40,110 nucleotides of DNA, taken from Bacteroidales bacterium (GTDB lineage Bacteria; Bacteroidota; Bacteroidia; Bacteroidales; 4484-276). The position numbers were made by a program, and so were the translations under genes. Location of the stretch: NCBI GenBank assembly GCA_035647615.1, contig DASRND010000015.1:1-40110 (forward strand). The letters run 5' to 3'. The notes under the pieces are model-generated. The model searched no databases, had not been told where the DNA came from, and was given only the letters and a program-made list of their open reading frames with translations. The stretch's first letter is position 1; each line of letters opens with the position of its first letter. Below are positions 18,478-26,697 of the stretch, in pieces.

Positions 18478-18629
18478 ATTGTTCAATATTTTTATGGAAT
18501 TCATGCCTGTTTCCAAATAGCAACTTTTAAAAAACGATCAACCTCAAAACTTTCAAAAATTAAAAGTTTGGATTTTGAAATTTACTTGTGATTTGTGTTT
18601 TGCGTTTTCCCATTGATCGTTGTGATTTT

Positions 18630-19235
18630 TTATTTCATCCCGACATACCGCACCACCTCGCCAATTCCAAGGTGGCGTCCTTCGGTGAGATGCACCTGTT
18701 GCCGGCACAGCATTTTTAGCTCTAGCACTCCTTCAAAATCTTCGCGAAGACATTCGGTCGAATAAAGCAATTGAATATCGGGCGGACCACCCGAATCCCG
18801 TTTGATTTGCTCTTTGTCGAATGCCTCAACTATCACCACACCGCCCGGCTTTATTGCTTTTGCAAGTTGTAGATGGAATTTTTTTCGGATAGCTTCCGGC
18901 AGATGAACATAAATGGCTGCTGCCACATCGTACTGATCCGGTTCGGGATCAAAATCTTCGAGATTTGCTGTGCTGTAGTTGATCGTGACCAGACGGTGCC
19001 GCGCAAAATCGAGCGCTTTTTGGCGGGCTACCCTACTGGCATCAAAAGCATCTACCTGCCAGCCCAGCTCTGCAGCAAATATTGCGTTGCGACCGGAACC
19101 TTCGGCTGGCAGTAGGATTCTACCGGGTGTTTTGAGCTGGCGCAATTGCTCAGCAAAAAAAACATTGGGATGCTCGCCATAGTAAAATGCCTCAGCGGCA
19201 TAGCGTGCATCCCATCTGTTGGAATATTCGGTCAT
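18630..19235 (-). CDS. Class I SAM-dependent methyltransferase (TehB/thiopurine-type)
   Basis: A 201-residue soluble methyltransferase. It begins MTEYSNRWDARYAAEAFYYG, a start typical of this Bacteroidota/proteobacterial family. The SAM-binding motif I is RILLPAEGSGRNAIFAAELG (residues 39-58), with the ribose-binding acid in DAFDAS (62-67). Further on are DQYDVAAAIYVHLPE and GGVVIVEAF, corresponding to motifs II and III. Relatives methylate small thiols or metalloids such as tellurite, but the substrate here is unknown. The start codon lies 4 bases after the pepE stop, so the two are almost certainly co-transcribed. Confidence 0.85.
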   Translation of the reverse strand: MTEYSNRWDARYAAEAFYYGEHPNVFFAEQLRQLKTPGRILLPAEGSGRNAIFAAELGWQVDAFDASRVARQKALDFARHRLVTINYSTANLEDFDPEPDQYDVAAAIYVHLPEAIRKKFHLQLAKAIKPGGVVIVEAFDKEQIKRDSGGPPDIQLLYSTECLREDFEGVLELKMLCRQQVHLTEGRHLGIGEVVRYVGMK

Positions 19236-19239
19236 CCTA

Positions 19240-19977
19240 TTATTTTAATAAAAAACCAACATCACTGCCTGGCTCAAATTCCTGTGGCTCCTGCCCAAAA
19301 CGGAACAGGCGCATGGGCTTGCTCCCGATAAGTTGGATTTTGTCGTCTTCCACCAAGAGCAGTGAGGCCTCGCGCAATCCTGCCACTACCATTTTACGAT
19401 TTACCACCAAAAACTCTTCGATGCGTTGTTGGCGTGTTTCGCCGCCATGTCCTTCGGGGTTGGCGTCGAGATAGTGCGGGTTAATCTGGAAAGGTATCAG
19501 TTGCAGACAGTCGAAGCTTGAAGGCTCGGTAATGGGCATATCGTTGGTGGTTTTCAATGAAGGGCAGGCAACATTGCTGCCAGCGCTCCAGCCCATATAG
19601 TGCGCACCTTGTTGCACGCGGCTGCGGATAGCTTTCATTATTCCTAACTTGTGCATCATGGCCACCAAATGAAATGTGTTGCCGCCGCCCACTGCAATAG
19701 CTCTTGCATTATTTACAGCTTCCACAGCGTCAGGCGCGTGATGAATCGAATGAATCCGCAGACCCAGTTCGGCGAAAACCTGCTGCACCTTTGCTTCGTA
19801 AACATCATAAGATTTTTCCAGACTTTCGTCGGATAAACCCACGCCGGCATACGGAATAAACAAAATATCGTTGACGCCCGTTCCGGCCATAAAATCCTGT
19901 ATGTGCTTACGCGGCCAGCCCAGATAGGCTTCGCCAGAGTTGGTAGAATTGCTGATTAATAAAAGCCTTCTTTTCAT
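19240..19977 (-). CDS. pepE: Dipeptidase E, alpha-aspartyl dipeptidase (peptidase S51)
   Basis: A 245-residue cytoplasmic serine peptidase. The nucleophile elbow GWSAGSN places the catalytic Ser at 131. The preceding AVGGGNTFHL (95-104) and the later QINPHYLDA (164-172, His168) are the other conserved blocks of family S51. PepE hydrolyses dipeptides with N-terminal Asp and so recycles Asp-X peptides. Length and motifs fit E. coli PepE (229 residues). It is the first gene of a two-gene unit with the methyltransferase. Confidence 0.92.
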   Translation of the reverse strand: MKRRLLLISNSTNSGEAYLGWPRKHIQDFMAGTGVNDILFIPYAGVGLSDESLEKSYDVYEAKVQQVFAELGLRIHSIHHAPDAVEAVNNARAIAVGGGNTFHLVAMMHKLGIMKAIRSRVQQGAHYMGWSAGSNVACPSLKTTNDMPITEPSSFDCLQLIPFQINPHYLDANPEGHGGETRQQRIEEFLVVNRKMVVAGLREASLLLVEDDKIQLIGSKPMRLFRFGQEPQEFEPGSDVGFLLK

Positions 19978-20066
19978 AATTCTTTAATTTTTTTATGATG
20001 ATTATTTACAAATAAAGGAAATTTTTGGATGCCAGCGACTGCAGCTTGGCACCGGAAACCTCAATT

Positions 20067-21593
20067 TTACCGATCTGAAGTCAGCTTTTGGATATTCCGA
20101 TCGATCACATCGTGGTACTTGTCGACGCCCAGAATTTGATAAATCTGCTGTGCGCAATGATAATCATCGAGCGCCTGCTGATCTTTTTGTTTCTGCTGAC
20201 GCTCACCAGCCAGTTGCAGGGCATACCAGGCAAGCTCATCCAGCGCACGATCGACCGCTCCCGACGAAAGAATTAGGTTGCTGTTGTTCCGCTGAAAGTC
20301 GCGCGCCAAAAGCAGATATTTTAGCGCCATCTGCGGATTGTCGGCTTTGCGGGCAGTGGTGGCTACTTTCAGATACGAATCGTAAATACCATAACGCGCC
20401 TTACTCAGCTGATGAAAGAGATACAGCTCGCAGTCGTCGTCAGGATGGGCATTGCAAAGCGTTTGCGCATTGCCGAGCATGAGCAGCGCTTCGTTGTAGC
20501 TTTCATTTTTCATCATCGTTTCGGCAGCCGACACATACGCCCGATAAAGATTTTCATCGATGGCTTCATTCAGCGAAAGCTGTGTTGTTTCCGAAAGATG
20601 ATCTGTGAGTAGTTGGCTAAAAAGAACGCTCATGTTCGCCAGGTCGACATCGGTAGCCAGAAAATTGGCTGTAGCCAAATATTGCGGTTCGTAAAGGTAA
20701 TGGGTGGTTTTGAGCTTTTGCAAATATTGCTGTTGGAGTCCGATGGCAGTTTGCGAAGCAGCCTCCAGCGCCTGCTGGCCAAAAGGCTCCGTGACCTGGC
20801 CACCGGTTTGTTCGAGCATTGTGTGCAGCCGGCGCACCTGTGCATTTAGATTTTTCTGATTTTTTATAAAATGGCTGTTGTAAATTTCGGGGACTTCGAA
20901 CTGCGACTGATACTGCTGCAGTGCATTCTGAAACCGAAAGATATCGTAAGCTCTAAAAAAATCTTCCGGCAAACGGTCAGCATCATCGGGCTGGAGGCGC
21001 ACTGCTTTTTCGAGGTTAAAATCCAGCAACTCATAATAGGCCAGATAACGATGAATTTCTGTCATGCGCTTTTCGAAAGCAAGGCGGTCGGCATCATCAT
21101 ACGAAAATGCAATATTTGATATTTTAAACCCCGGTGCAGCCAGATTAACATCGTGTGTAATAATGATCGGCTCAGCGCCTTTGCGGTTATCGAAATTTAT
21201 TTCGGCTACAGCCGCACCATCGCTGCCGACCAACTCGTACCTGCAGCCCGACGGCATCAGCACATCGCTCAGGTCAAATTTTTCATAAAAAATGTCACCT
21301 TCCATTTTCTGGCGCTTCAGCATCGATTGCGCCTCATAGTTTCCGTCGGGACTTCCGCTAAGCTTCACTTCCAACTCGTAGTAGAGCGTGTATTGCGTTT
21401 TATAAAGATTCAGATAGTTGTAACGCGCAATTTCTTTAATAAAATAATTGTTAAGCTCCGGAACTGCAACCGTGGAAAAACGAAAAGCATAGGCAGCATT
21501 TTCATGAATGATCACTTCGGGAGGATTGCCCGACAAGGCCGTAGAAACGGCTGCCAACAGCAGGGTAAGTAATAAGATCAGTTGTTTCGGCAC
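20067..21593 (-). CDS. Secreted protein of unknown function with helical (TPR-like) C-terminal half
   Basis: A 508-residue protein from a GTG start at 21593, giving a clean signal peptide (MPKQLILLLTLLLAAVSTALSG). The frame extends to an ATG at 21620, but that ATG directly abuts a -7 promoter box at 21610-21617 (TATCTTTG), so the GTG is favoured. Residues about 25-180 look beta-rich. From about 200 on the protein is mostly amphipathic helix, with TPR-like pairs such as NESYNEALLMLGNAQTL and ALKYLLLARDFQRNN. No family is recognised. A periplasmic scaffold or protein-interaction role is only an inference. The gene is transcribed toward pepE but about 90 bases separate them. Confidence 0.7.
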   Translation of the reverse strand: MPKQLILLLTLLLAAVSTALSGNPPEVIIHENAAYAFRFSTVAVPELNNYFIKEIARYNYLNLYKTQYTLYYELEVKLSGSPDGNYEAQSMLKRQKMEGDIFYEKFDLSDVLMPSGCRYELVGSDGAAVAEINFDNRKGAEPIIITHDVNLAAPGFKISNIAFSYDDADRLAFEKRMTEIHRYLAYYELLDFNLEKAVRLQPDDADRLPEDFFRAYDIFRFQNALQQYQSQFEVPEIYNSHFIKNQKNLNAQVRRLHTMLEQTGGQVTEPFGQQALEAASQTAIGLQQQYLQKLKTTHYLYEPQYLATANFLATDVDLANMSVLFSQLLTDHLSETTQLSLNEAIDENLYRAYVSAAETMMKNESYNEALLMLGNAQTLCNAHPDDDCELYLFHQLSKARYGIYDSYLKVATTARKADNPQMALKYLLLARDFQRNNSNLILSSGAVDRALDELAWYALQLAGERQQKQKDQQALDDYHCAQQIYQILGVDKYHDVIDRNIQKLTSDR

Positions 21594-21609
21594 AAAAGTT
21601 ATTTTGCTG

Positions 21610-21617
21610 CAAAGATA
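21610..21617 (-). promoter_or_regulatory. Candidate -7 promoter box (TATCTTTG) for the helical-repeat protein
   Basis: The minus strand reads TATCTTTG, matching TAnnTTTG, 16 bases before the proposed GTG start. No good -33 element is seen. The match helps decide the start codon. Confidence 0.4.
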
Positions 21618-21717
21618 CATTTTGTTGAAAGTTATGAAGTGGTTGTGGATTAAAATCCAGGCGATACTTCGGATGACGGAGATGTTTTCAGTTAATTTGC
21701 AATTAAATTATTAAAGC

Positions 21718-23004
21718 ATGACTATTTTAATTTTAGGGTGCGGTGGCCGCGAGCATGCGCTGGCGTGGAAGCTGGCGCAAAGCTCGCTGGTGCAAAAGAT
21801 TTACGTAGCTCCCGGCAATGCCGGAACAGCGCTGGCAGGAACCAATGTAGCCATCAACCCTGACAACTTTGAAGCTGTAGCCGATTTTGTGGTTTCGCAT
21901 AAAATCGACATGGTGGTAGTAGGCCCGGAAGTGCCGCTGGTGAATGGCATTCGCGACTATTTCGATAGCCGTGATGATCTGCATGAGGTTTTGCTGGTGG
22001 GGCCATCCGCAACAGGAGCGCGTCTGGAAGGAAGTAAAGATTTTGCAAAACAATTTATGCAGCGCCATCGGATACCTACCGCGGCGTATGCTGCTTTTGG
22101 CAAAGGCGAAACCACAGAAGCCTGCCAATATTTGCGTAAGCTAAAGCCACCGTATGTGCTCAAAGCCGATGGGCCGGCTGCCGGCAAAGGCGTGGTAATT
22201 ACCGAAGATTATGAAGAGGCTTGCCAATCTTTGCGCCAGATGCTCGATGAAAATGTTTTTGGCAAGGCAGGTCATCGGGTAGTGATCGAAGAATTTCTGA
22301 AAGGAATCGAAGTTTCTGTTTTCGTGCTCACCGATGGCAAAAGTTATGTGATGCTGCCCGAGGCAAAAGATTATAAGCGTATCGGCGAAGGCGACACCGG
22401 TAAAAATACAGGCGGCATGGGAGCCGTTTCACCGGTACCATTTGCGCAGGGCGAATTTATGCAACGGGTGCATCAGCAGGTTATCGAGCCGACGATTAAA
22501 GGACTTCAGGAAGAAAATATCGAATACCAGGGATTTATATTTTTTGGTTTGATCAGCGTGGGCGGCAATCCTTACGTGATCGAGTACAACTGCCGCCTGG
22601 GCGACCCCGAGACCGAAGTGGTGATACCGCGCATAAAGTCGGATCTGGCAGAACTACTTTGGGCTTTGCGCGATCAGTCGCTGCACCGCCACCAGTTGCA
22701 GGTGGATGAGCGGCATGCTGCTTCCGTATTTCTGGTATGTGGCGGCTATCCCGGTGCCTACGAAAAAGGCAAAAAGATTACGGGGTTAGAAACGGTGCAA
22801 GAAAGCCTTGTGTTTCATGCCGGCACGCTACATCACCACGAAGATATAGTGACCAATGGCGGCAGGGTGTTGGCCGTAACTTCGCTGGCGGACACCACTG
22901 CTGAGGCGCTGAAGCTTTCGTATAGAAATATTGATAAAATTGGTTTTGATAAAAAATACTGCCGCAAAGATGTTGGACGCGATCTCTTGCCGTATGAGAA
23001 TTAG
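21718..23004 (+). CDS. purD: Phosphoribosylamine-glycine ligase (GAR synthetase)
   Basis: A 428-residue ATP-grasp enzyme catalysing the second step of purine synthesis: phosphoribosylamine plus glycine plus ATP gives GAR. It shows the N-terminal GCGGREHALAW (residues 7-17), the ATP-grasp lid region KADGPAAGKGVVI, the metal-binding block YNCRLGDPETE and the GxMG turn GGMGAVSPVP. Length matches the family. The downstream membrane-protein gene follows after 44 bases on the same strand. It is divergent from the gene at 21593. Confidence 0.97.
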   Translation: MTILILGCGGREHALAWKLAQSSLVQKIYVAPGNAGTALAGTNVAINPDNFEAVADFVVSHKIDMVVVGPEVPLVNGIRDYFDSRDDLHEVLLVGPSATGARLEGSKDFAKQFMQRHRIPTAAYAAFGKGETTEACQYLRKLKPPYVLKADGPAAGKGVVITEDYEEACQSLRQMLDENVFGKAGHRVVIEEFLKGIEVSVFVLTDGKSYVMLPEAKDYKRIGEGDTGKNTGGMGAVSPVPFAQGEFMQRVHQQVIEPTIKGLQEENIEYQGFIFFGLISVGGNPYVIEYNCRLGDPETEVVIPRIKSDLAELLWALRDQSLHRHQLQVDERHAASVFLVCGGYPGAYEKGKKITGLETVQESLVFHAGTLHHHEDIVTNGGRVLAVTSLADTTAEALKLSYRNIDKIGFDKKYCRKDVGRDLLPYEN

Positions 23005-23048
23005 AATGAAGAATTGTTATTTATAACTCCAATTTTTAAAAATAAAAA

Positions 23049-24035
23049 ATGCTTATCCGAATCTTTCGTTCTGCCTGGTTTTTGCAATATCTGCTGCTAT
23101 TCGTATTAGCAGGGGTGTTGTGGGGGCTTGTTTTCGTTTTCCCGGCCAACTTTGTTACAGGCGGAGTTTTCACCACGTTCGGATGGCTCGATGATTTTTC
23201 GATCGCTAATCCACCGCTATCGATGGCGCTGATGCTGGTGCTGCTGGTGGCGGAGGCGGTGCTGCTGAATTTTATTCTGGGAATCCATCGCCTGATGGAT
23301 CATAAGCAACTGGTAGCGGCGGCGTTGTATCTGATACTTATGGGCAGCTCGCCGCTCATGGCGCAACCCAATATTATGCTGGTGGTCAATCTGGTGATGA
23401 TCGTTTTGCTGCATGTGGTGCTGAGCCTTTACGGACAGCAGGAGCCTTACAGCCGCCTTTTCGACGCCGGGCTTCTGCTGGGCATCGCTAGTTTGATTTA
23501 CCTTCCGTCCATTTTCTTTCTATTTTTTCTGCTTGTCGCGCTGATGATCTTTCAGCTTTTCCACTGGCGCGAGTGGCTCATACCTATCATCGGGCTGGCA
23601 ACGCCTTTTATTTTTGTCGCGGTGTGGTTTTTCTGGACCGATCAGTTGCTGATACAATACGATTTTTTCATTTCAAAGGTCACCTTCACCCAGCCGGAGA
23701 TATTTCCGCTATCAGCGCCCTACCTTGTAATATGGTTTTTGCTGTTGCTGTTGTTTTTTATGGGATTACCGTTGAGCATCAGGCTTTTTAACGACAACAC
23801 CGCCGATGTGCGTAAGAAGTTCCGCGTGATAGCTTTTATGCTCATCTTTGCCCTGCTCTCCGCCTTCTTTGCTGGCGCCGACCTCAAATGGCACCTGCAC
23901 ATTGCCATCATCCCGCTCACCGTATTTATCACCACTTACTTTATGCGGCACAAGCACTCATTCTGGGGCGAAATCATCATTACACTTATCTTTGTTGCCG
24001 CCATTGCAGCGCGTATAATAATGGCCTTTCAATGA
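23049..24035 (+). CDS. Multi-pass membrane protein (DUF6427-like)
   Basis: A 328-residue integral membrane protein with about nine hydrophobic segments (roughly residues 10-31, 50-75, 88-105, 110-130, 140-170, 175-200, 225-250, 262-282, 285-325). The start MLIRIFRSAWFLQYLLL and overall layout resemble a Bacteroidota-specific family (I believe DUF6427), which has no assigned function. It follows purD at 44 bases and may be co-transcribed. A GGCAGTCTTCA-type element starts five bases after its stop. Confidence 0.75.
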   Translation: MLIRIFRSAWFLQYLLLFVLAGVLWGLVFVFPANFVTGGVFTTFGWLDDFSIANPPLSMALMLVLLVAEAVLLNFILGIHRLMDHKQLVAAALYLILMGSSPLMAQPNIMLVVNLVMIVLLHVVLSLYGQQEPYSRLFDAGLLLGIASLIYLPSIFFLFFLLVALMIFQLFHWREWLIPIIGLATPFIFVAVWFFWTDQLLIQYDFFISKVTFTQPEIFPLSAPYLVIWFLLLLLFFMGLPLSIRLFNDNTADVRKKFRVIAFMLIFALLSAFFAGADLKWHLHIAIIPLTVFITTYFMRHKHSFWGEIIITLIFVAAIAARIIMAFQ

Positions 24036-24039
24036 GAAA

Positions 24040-24082
24040 GTCGGCAGTCAAAAGTCGGCAGTCTTCAACCCTCAGGTGGCAG
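24040..24082 (+). repeat. Degenerate GGCAGTCTTCA-type intergenic element, copy 3
   Basis: The plus strand has GTCGGCAGTCAAAAGTCGGCAGTCTTCAACC, quoted here as a 9-10-base unit (GTCGGCAGTC) repeated twice, followed by CTCAGGTGGCAG. GGCAGTCTTCA is at 24057-24067, identical to the sense-strand core of copy 1. It lies directly 3' of the membrane-protein gene, in the same sense as the gene. Confidence 0.72.
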
Positions 24083-24168
24083 AATTTGGCACTTGTAATG
24101 AGAGTTTTAATTGAGTTTTAAATTTTGAAAATCGCATTAAAATTCCAGTGGGCCGACATCAAACGAAG

Positions 24169-24222
24169 AACGATTGACGATTATCAATTAACGATTAACA
24201 ATTAACGAATTAACGAATTAAG
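24169..24222. repeat. AT-rich iterated ATTAACGA block
   Basis: Imperfect short repeats (ACGATTGACGATTATCA, then ATTAACGATTAACA, then two exact tandem ATTAACGA units at 24201-24216, then ATTAAG) lie 20-70 bases upstream of rnhB. The units are too short and variable for a CRISPR array. The block may act as an AT-rich upstream region or be replication slippage. Confidence 0.65.
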
Positions 24223-24242
24223 ATTTGTTATTTAAATAAAAG

Positions 24243-24839
24243 ATGCTTGCATTACGATTTTCTGAAAATTATGTTGAAGCTGGCTGCGACGAGGCCGGGC
24301 GAGGATGCCTTGCGGGACCGATGTTTGCTGCTGCCGTTATTTTGCCTGCAGATTTCCGCAACGAGTTGCTTGACGATTCCAAAAAGCTGACGCATCAGCA
24401 ACGCGAAGAGCTGCGCCCGATTATCGAGCGGGAGGCGCTGGCTTGGGAAGTTGCCAGTGTGGACAATCTGGTGATAGATGAGATCAATATTTTGCGTGCC
24501 TCTTTCCGCGCCATGCATCTGGCCATAGCACAGTTGCAGGTAAAACCAGAGCTTCTGCTCATCGACGGCAACCGTTTCGATCCTTATCCCGACATCCCAC
24601 ACCAGTGCATCATCCGGGGCGATGGTCAGTATATGTCGATAGCCGCCGCCTCCGTGCTGGCCAAAACACACCGCGACGCTTTTATGTGCAGCCTACACGA
24701 CGAATATCCGTTCTACAACTGGAAACAAAATAAAGGGTACCCCACCAGCGCGCACCGAGAGGCAATTATGATTCATGGCATTACGCCATTGCACCGCCGC
24801 AGTTTTAATATGCACACACAGCTCGATATGGATTTTTGA
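24243..24839 (+). CDS. rnhB: Ribonuclease HII
   Basis: A 198-residue enzyme that cuts RNA in RNA-DNA hybrids and removes single ribonucleotides from DNA. The catalytic acids are visible: Asp16 and Glu17 in CDEAGRGCLAGP, and Asp108 in LLIDGNRF; the conserved DDSKKL (44-49) and YMSIAAASVLAKTHRD blocks are present. The common motif is DEAGRGPLAGP; here the Pro is Cys22, a tolerated variant. The start MLALRFSEN is typical. It is convergent with the 53-residue gene on the other strand. Confidence 0.96.
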   Translation: MLALRFSENYVEAGCDEAGRGCLAGPMFAAAVILPADFRNELLDDSKKLTHQQREELRPIIEREALAWEVASVDNLVIDEINILRASFRAMHLAIAQLQVKPELLLIDGNRFDPYPDIPHQCIIRGDGQYMSIAAASVLAKTHRDAFMCSLHDEYPFYNWKQNKGYPTSAHREAIMIHGITPLHRRSFNMHTQLDMDF

Positions 24840-24862
24840 GTGGCGGTAGTGATTCAGGAGAT

Positions 24863-24879
24863 TCCATTTCTTGAATGGA
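24863..24879. terminator. Weak hairpin between convergent rnhB and the 53-residue gene
   Basis: TCCATT / AATGGA with a 5-base loop gives a 6-bp stem, located between the rnhB stop and the stop codon of the minus-strand small gene. Neither side has a proper T-tract (CCTTTTGC on the plus side). It could attenuate both transcripts, but support is slight. Confidence 0.25.
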
Positions 24880-24888
24880 CCTTTTGCA

Positions 24889-25050
24889 TCAGGAGTGCCC
24901 GCCCACAACGATGCGCATGATTTTGAGATTGAGTACAAAAAACCGGATGATTTGCCATGGCCAGAATTTGCGCATAAAACGATTGTAAGCGGTGGGCAGC
25001 GGAGGATAATCCTCATCTTTGTAGCCTTTGGGTATGGGTTTTCGTATCAT
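24889..25050 (-). CDS. Small conserved-looking protein (53 residues) next to the sulfide:quinone oxidoreductase-like gene
   Basis: Reading the minus strand from the ATG at 25050 gives 53 codons and a TGA. The protein begins MIRKPIPKGYKDEDYPPLP, continues TAYNRFMRKFWPWQIIRFF and ends NLKIMRIVVGGHS. It has a polar, Pro-rich head and a central aromatic/basic amphipathic stretch (RFMRKFWPWQIIRFFVLNLKIM), which could lie along a membrane. AGGAAAATATT precedes the start. It is 51 bases downstream of the flavoprotein on the same strand, so they are probably co-transcribed, and a membrane or partner role for that enzyme is a reasonable guess. No family name is recalled with certainty. Confidence 0.65.
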   Translation of the reverse strand: MIRKPIPKGYKDEDYPPLPTAYNRFMRKFWPWQIIRFFVLNLKIMRIVVGGHS

Positions 25051-25101
25051 AATATTTTCCTTTTTTATAAAATAAATTGTTTTTTAAAACTGCTGCTATT
25101 T

Positions 25102-26559
25102 CTATTCGGGTATCAGCGACCAGCCGGGCAGTCCTTTGGCTTTGTACATAAACATATAGTGCATGAAGAGCTTCATCCAGTGGCCGGCCAGCCCGGGCTC
25201 GCCCACGGTGTAGTTGATGTCGCGACCCCATTCGGGATATTTTTCAAAATCCGGAACCACTGGAAATACCGTCATAGTAGCGGCCATGCCATCGCGTATG
25301 CCATAGCCCGAAGAGATGATGCACGCAGCGCCCATCTTACCCATCGAAGCACGATGTTTCAACACCACCTTCCCTTCTTTTATTGAGCGGACAATATTTT
25401 TGGCAACCACTTTTCCCATCACTCCCGAAGGCATACCAGTGCGCGGCGGCGTGGGGAAAATCGGCGTACCATTTTTGTTTTTGAAAGGTTTGGAGATGGC
25501 ATGCGGCGGGGCGAAGGCAATGCCGCAGGCAAAGATATTTTCGTATACCGGACTTTGGTAAGTCGATGGCCAGTCTTTCACACTCCAGTCGGCAAAGTCT
25601 TTGGTCTGGTAATCGGCATCTACTTTCATCAGACCGTTGGCAGCAAAAAGATCAGCAGTGATATCGTCGCCCGTTTTGTTGCGTGCCGTGATGCCCACAC
25701 CGGCAAAAGCCGGGATTAGCATAGCAAAATCGAAAGGCACACTCAGGGTTTCGCCGTCGAGGTTTTCGTACCAGATCGTTCCTGGTTCCACTTTTTTTAC
25801 GCCCGCCCGCTTTATCCAATGGATGCCATATTCGGCAAGGATGCTCTCCGTAAAAATCTTGGTGGAGGTAACATATCCTCCTTTTTTGATAAAAGCACCT
25901 CCCATGCCGAAGTCGCCCATCTCATATTCGTTGGTAATCCAGGTAATCTCGGCCAGGTGCATCAGTTTGCGTTTGTTGATTTCAAAAGCTACATTGAGTG
26001 CATATTCAAAGGCAGCGCCCTGGCATGTGGCCAGTGCGTGGCCGGTGCCGATCACAAAACGTTGCCGCTCACCTTTGGCCATTTTGTCGAGCGATTCCTG
26101 TAGCTTTTTCCAGGTATGGGCAGCATGGCCGTAGGTACATACCGAAAGGCTGTGGCCGTCAGGCCCCAGTCCCTCGGTGGCCTCGAAATTGAGTTTCGGG
26201 CCGGTTGCGTTGATCAGATAATCATAGGGAACCTTTTCGGTAGTACCGCGCTGCAGTTCATCCACATATTCTATTTCTACATGCGAAGAAGCCATTTTCG
26301 CGTCACCTTCCGGAAAGATTACTTTGGCTAAAGCGCGTTTAAAAATAATGCCTTTGCGGCGATAAACCGGCGCCAGCGGAAAGATGACCTGGCTCGTTTT
26401 CATTTGCCCGATTCCCACCCAGATATTGGACGGAAACCATTGATAGTTGCTGTTGGGCGACACCACGACGACTTCGTGTTGTTTGTTCAGGCTTTTGCGC
26501 AGCGCCATTGCGGCGGTATGTCCCGAAATGCCGGCACCCAGTATCAGTACTTTAGCCAT
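25102..26559 (-). CDS. FAD-dependent oxidoreductase, sulfide:quinone oxidoreductase-like
   Basis: A 485-residue flavoprotein. The N-terminal dinucleotide-binding motif is VLILGAGISGHTAAMAL (residues 4-20). The second Rossmann turn is FVIGTGHALATCQGAAFEYA. The FAD-closing stretch NIFACGIAFAPP is near residue 345. Three cysteines (Cys141, Cys179, Cys345) lie where sulfide:quinone oxidoreductases carry the pair that binds sulfur plus the third cysteine, which supports SQR over NDH-2. A fourth, Cys413, precedes a C-terminal region with an amphipathic, Met/Phe-rich helix (GHWMKLFMHYMFMYKAK) suited to membrane association. SQR oxidises sulfide to polysulfide and passes electrons to quinone. The 53-residue gene follows directly. 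Confidence 0.85.
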   Translation of the reverse strand: MAKVLILGAGISGHTAAMALRKSLNKQHEVVVVSPNSNYQWFPSNIWVGIGQMKTSQVIFPLAPVYRRKGIIFKRALAKVIFPEGDAKMASSHVEIEYVDELQRGTTEKVPYDYLINATGPKLNFEATEGLGPDGHSLSVCTYGHAAHTWKKLQESLDKMAKGERQRFVIGTGHALATCQGAAFEYALNVAFEINKRKLMHLAEITWITNEYEMGDFGMGGAFIKKGGYVTSTKIFTESILAEYGIHWIKRAGVKKVEPGTIWYENLDGETLSVPFDFAMLIPAFAGVGITARNKTGDDITADLFAANGLMKVDADYQTKDFADWSVKDWPSTYQSPVYENIFACGIAFAPPHAISKPFKNKNGTPIFPTPPRTGMPSGVMGKVVAKNIVRSIKEGKVVLKHRASMGKMGAACIISSGYGIRDGMAATMTVFPVVPDFEKYPEWGRDINYTVGEPGLAGHWMKLFMHYMFMYKAKGLPGWSLIPE

Positions 26560-26697
26560 TTTTATTCTTTGTTTTAATTAAAATAAACTTCCCCTTGGTG
26601 ACTGATCGGAAGCCTTCTTTTGACAGGTAAAAATAAAGTAATTTTTTGTCCGGCAGCCTCTTAAATCAACATTCAATATCCCTTTTTAAATCAAAAC

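Noticed and set aside
24169-24222. CRISPR-like array
   Set aside because: Units of 8-14 bases without spacers; this is an AT-rich slippage repeat.
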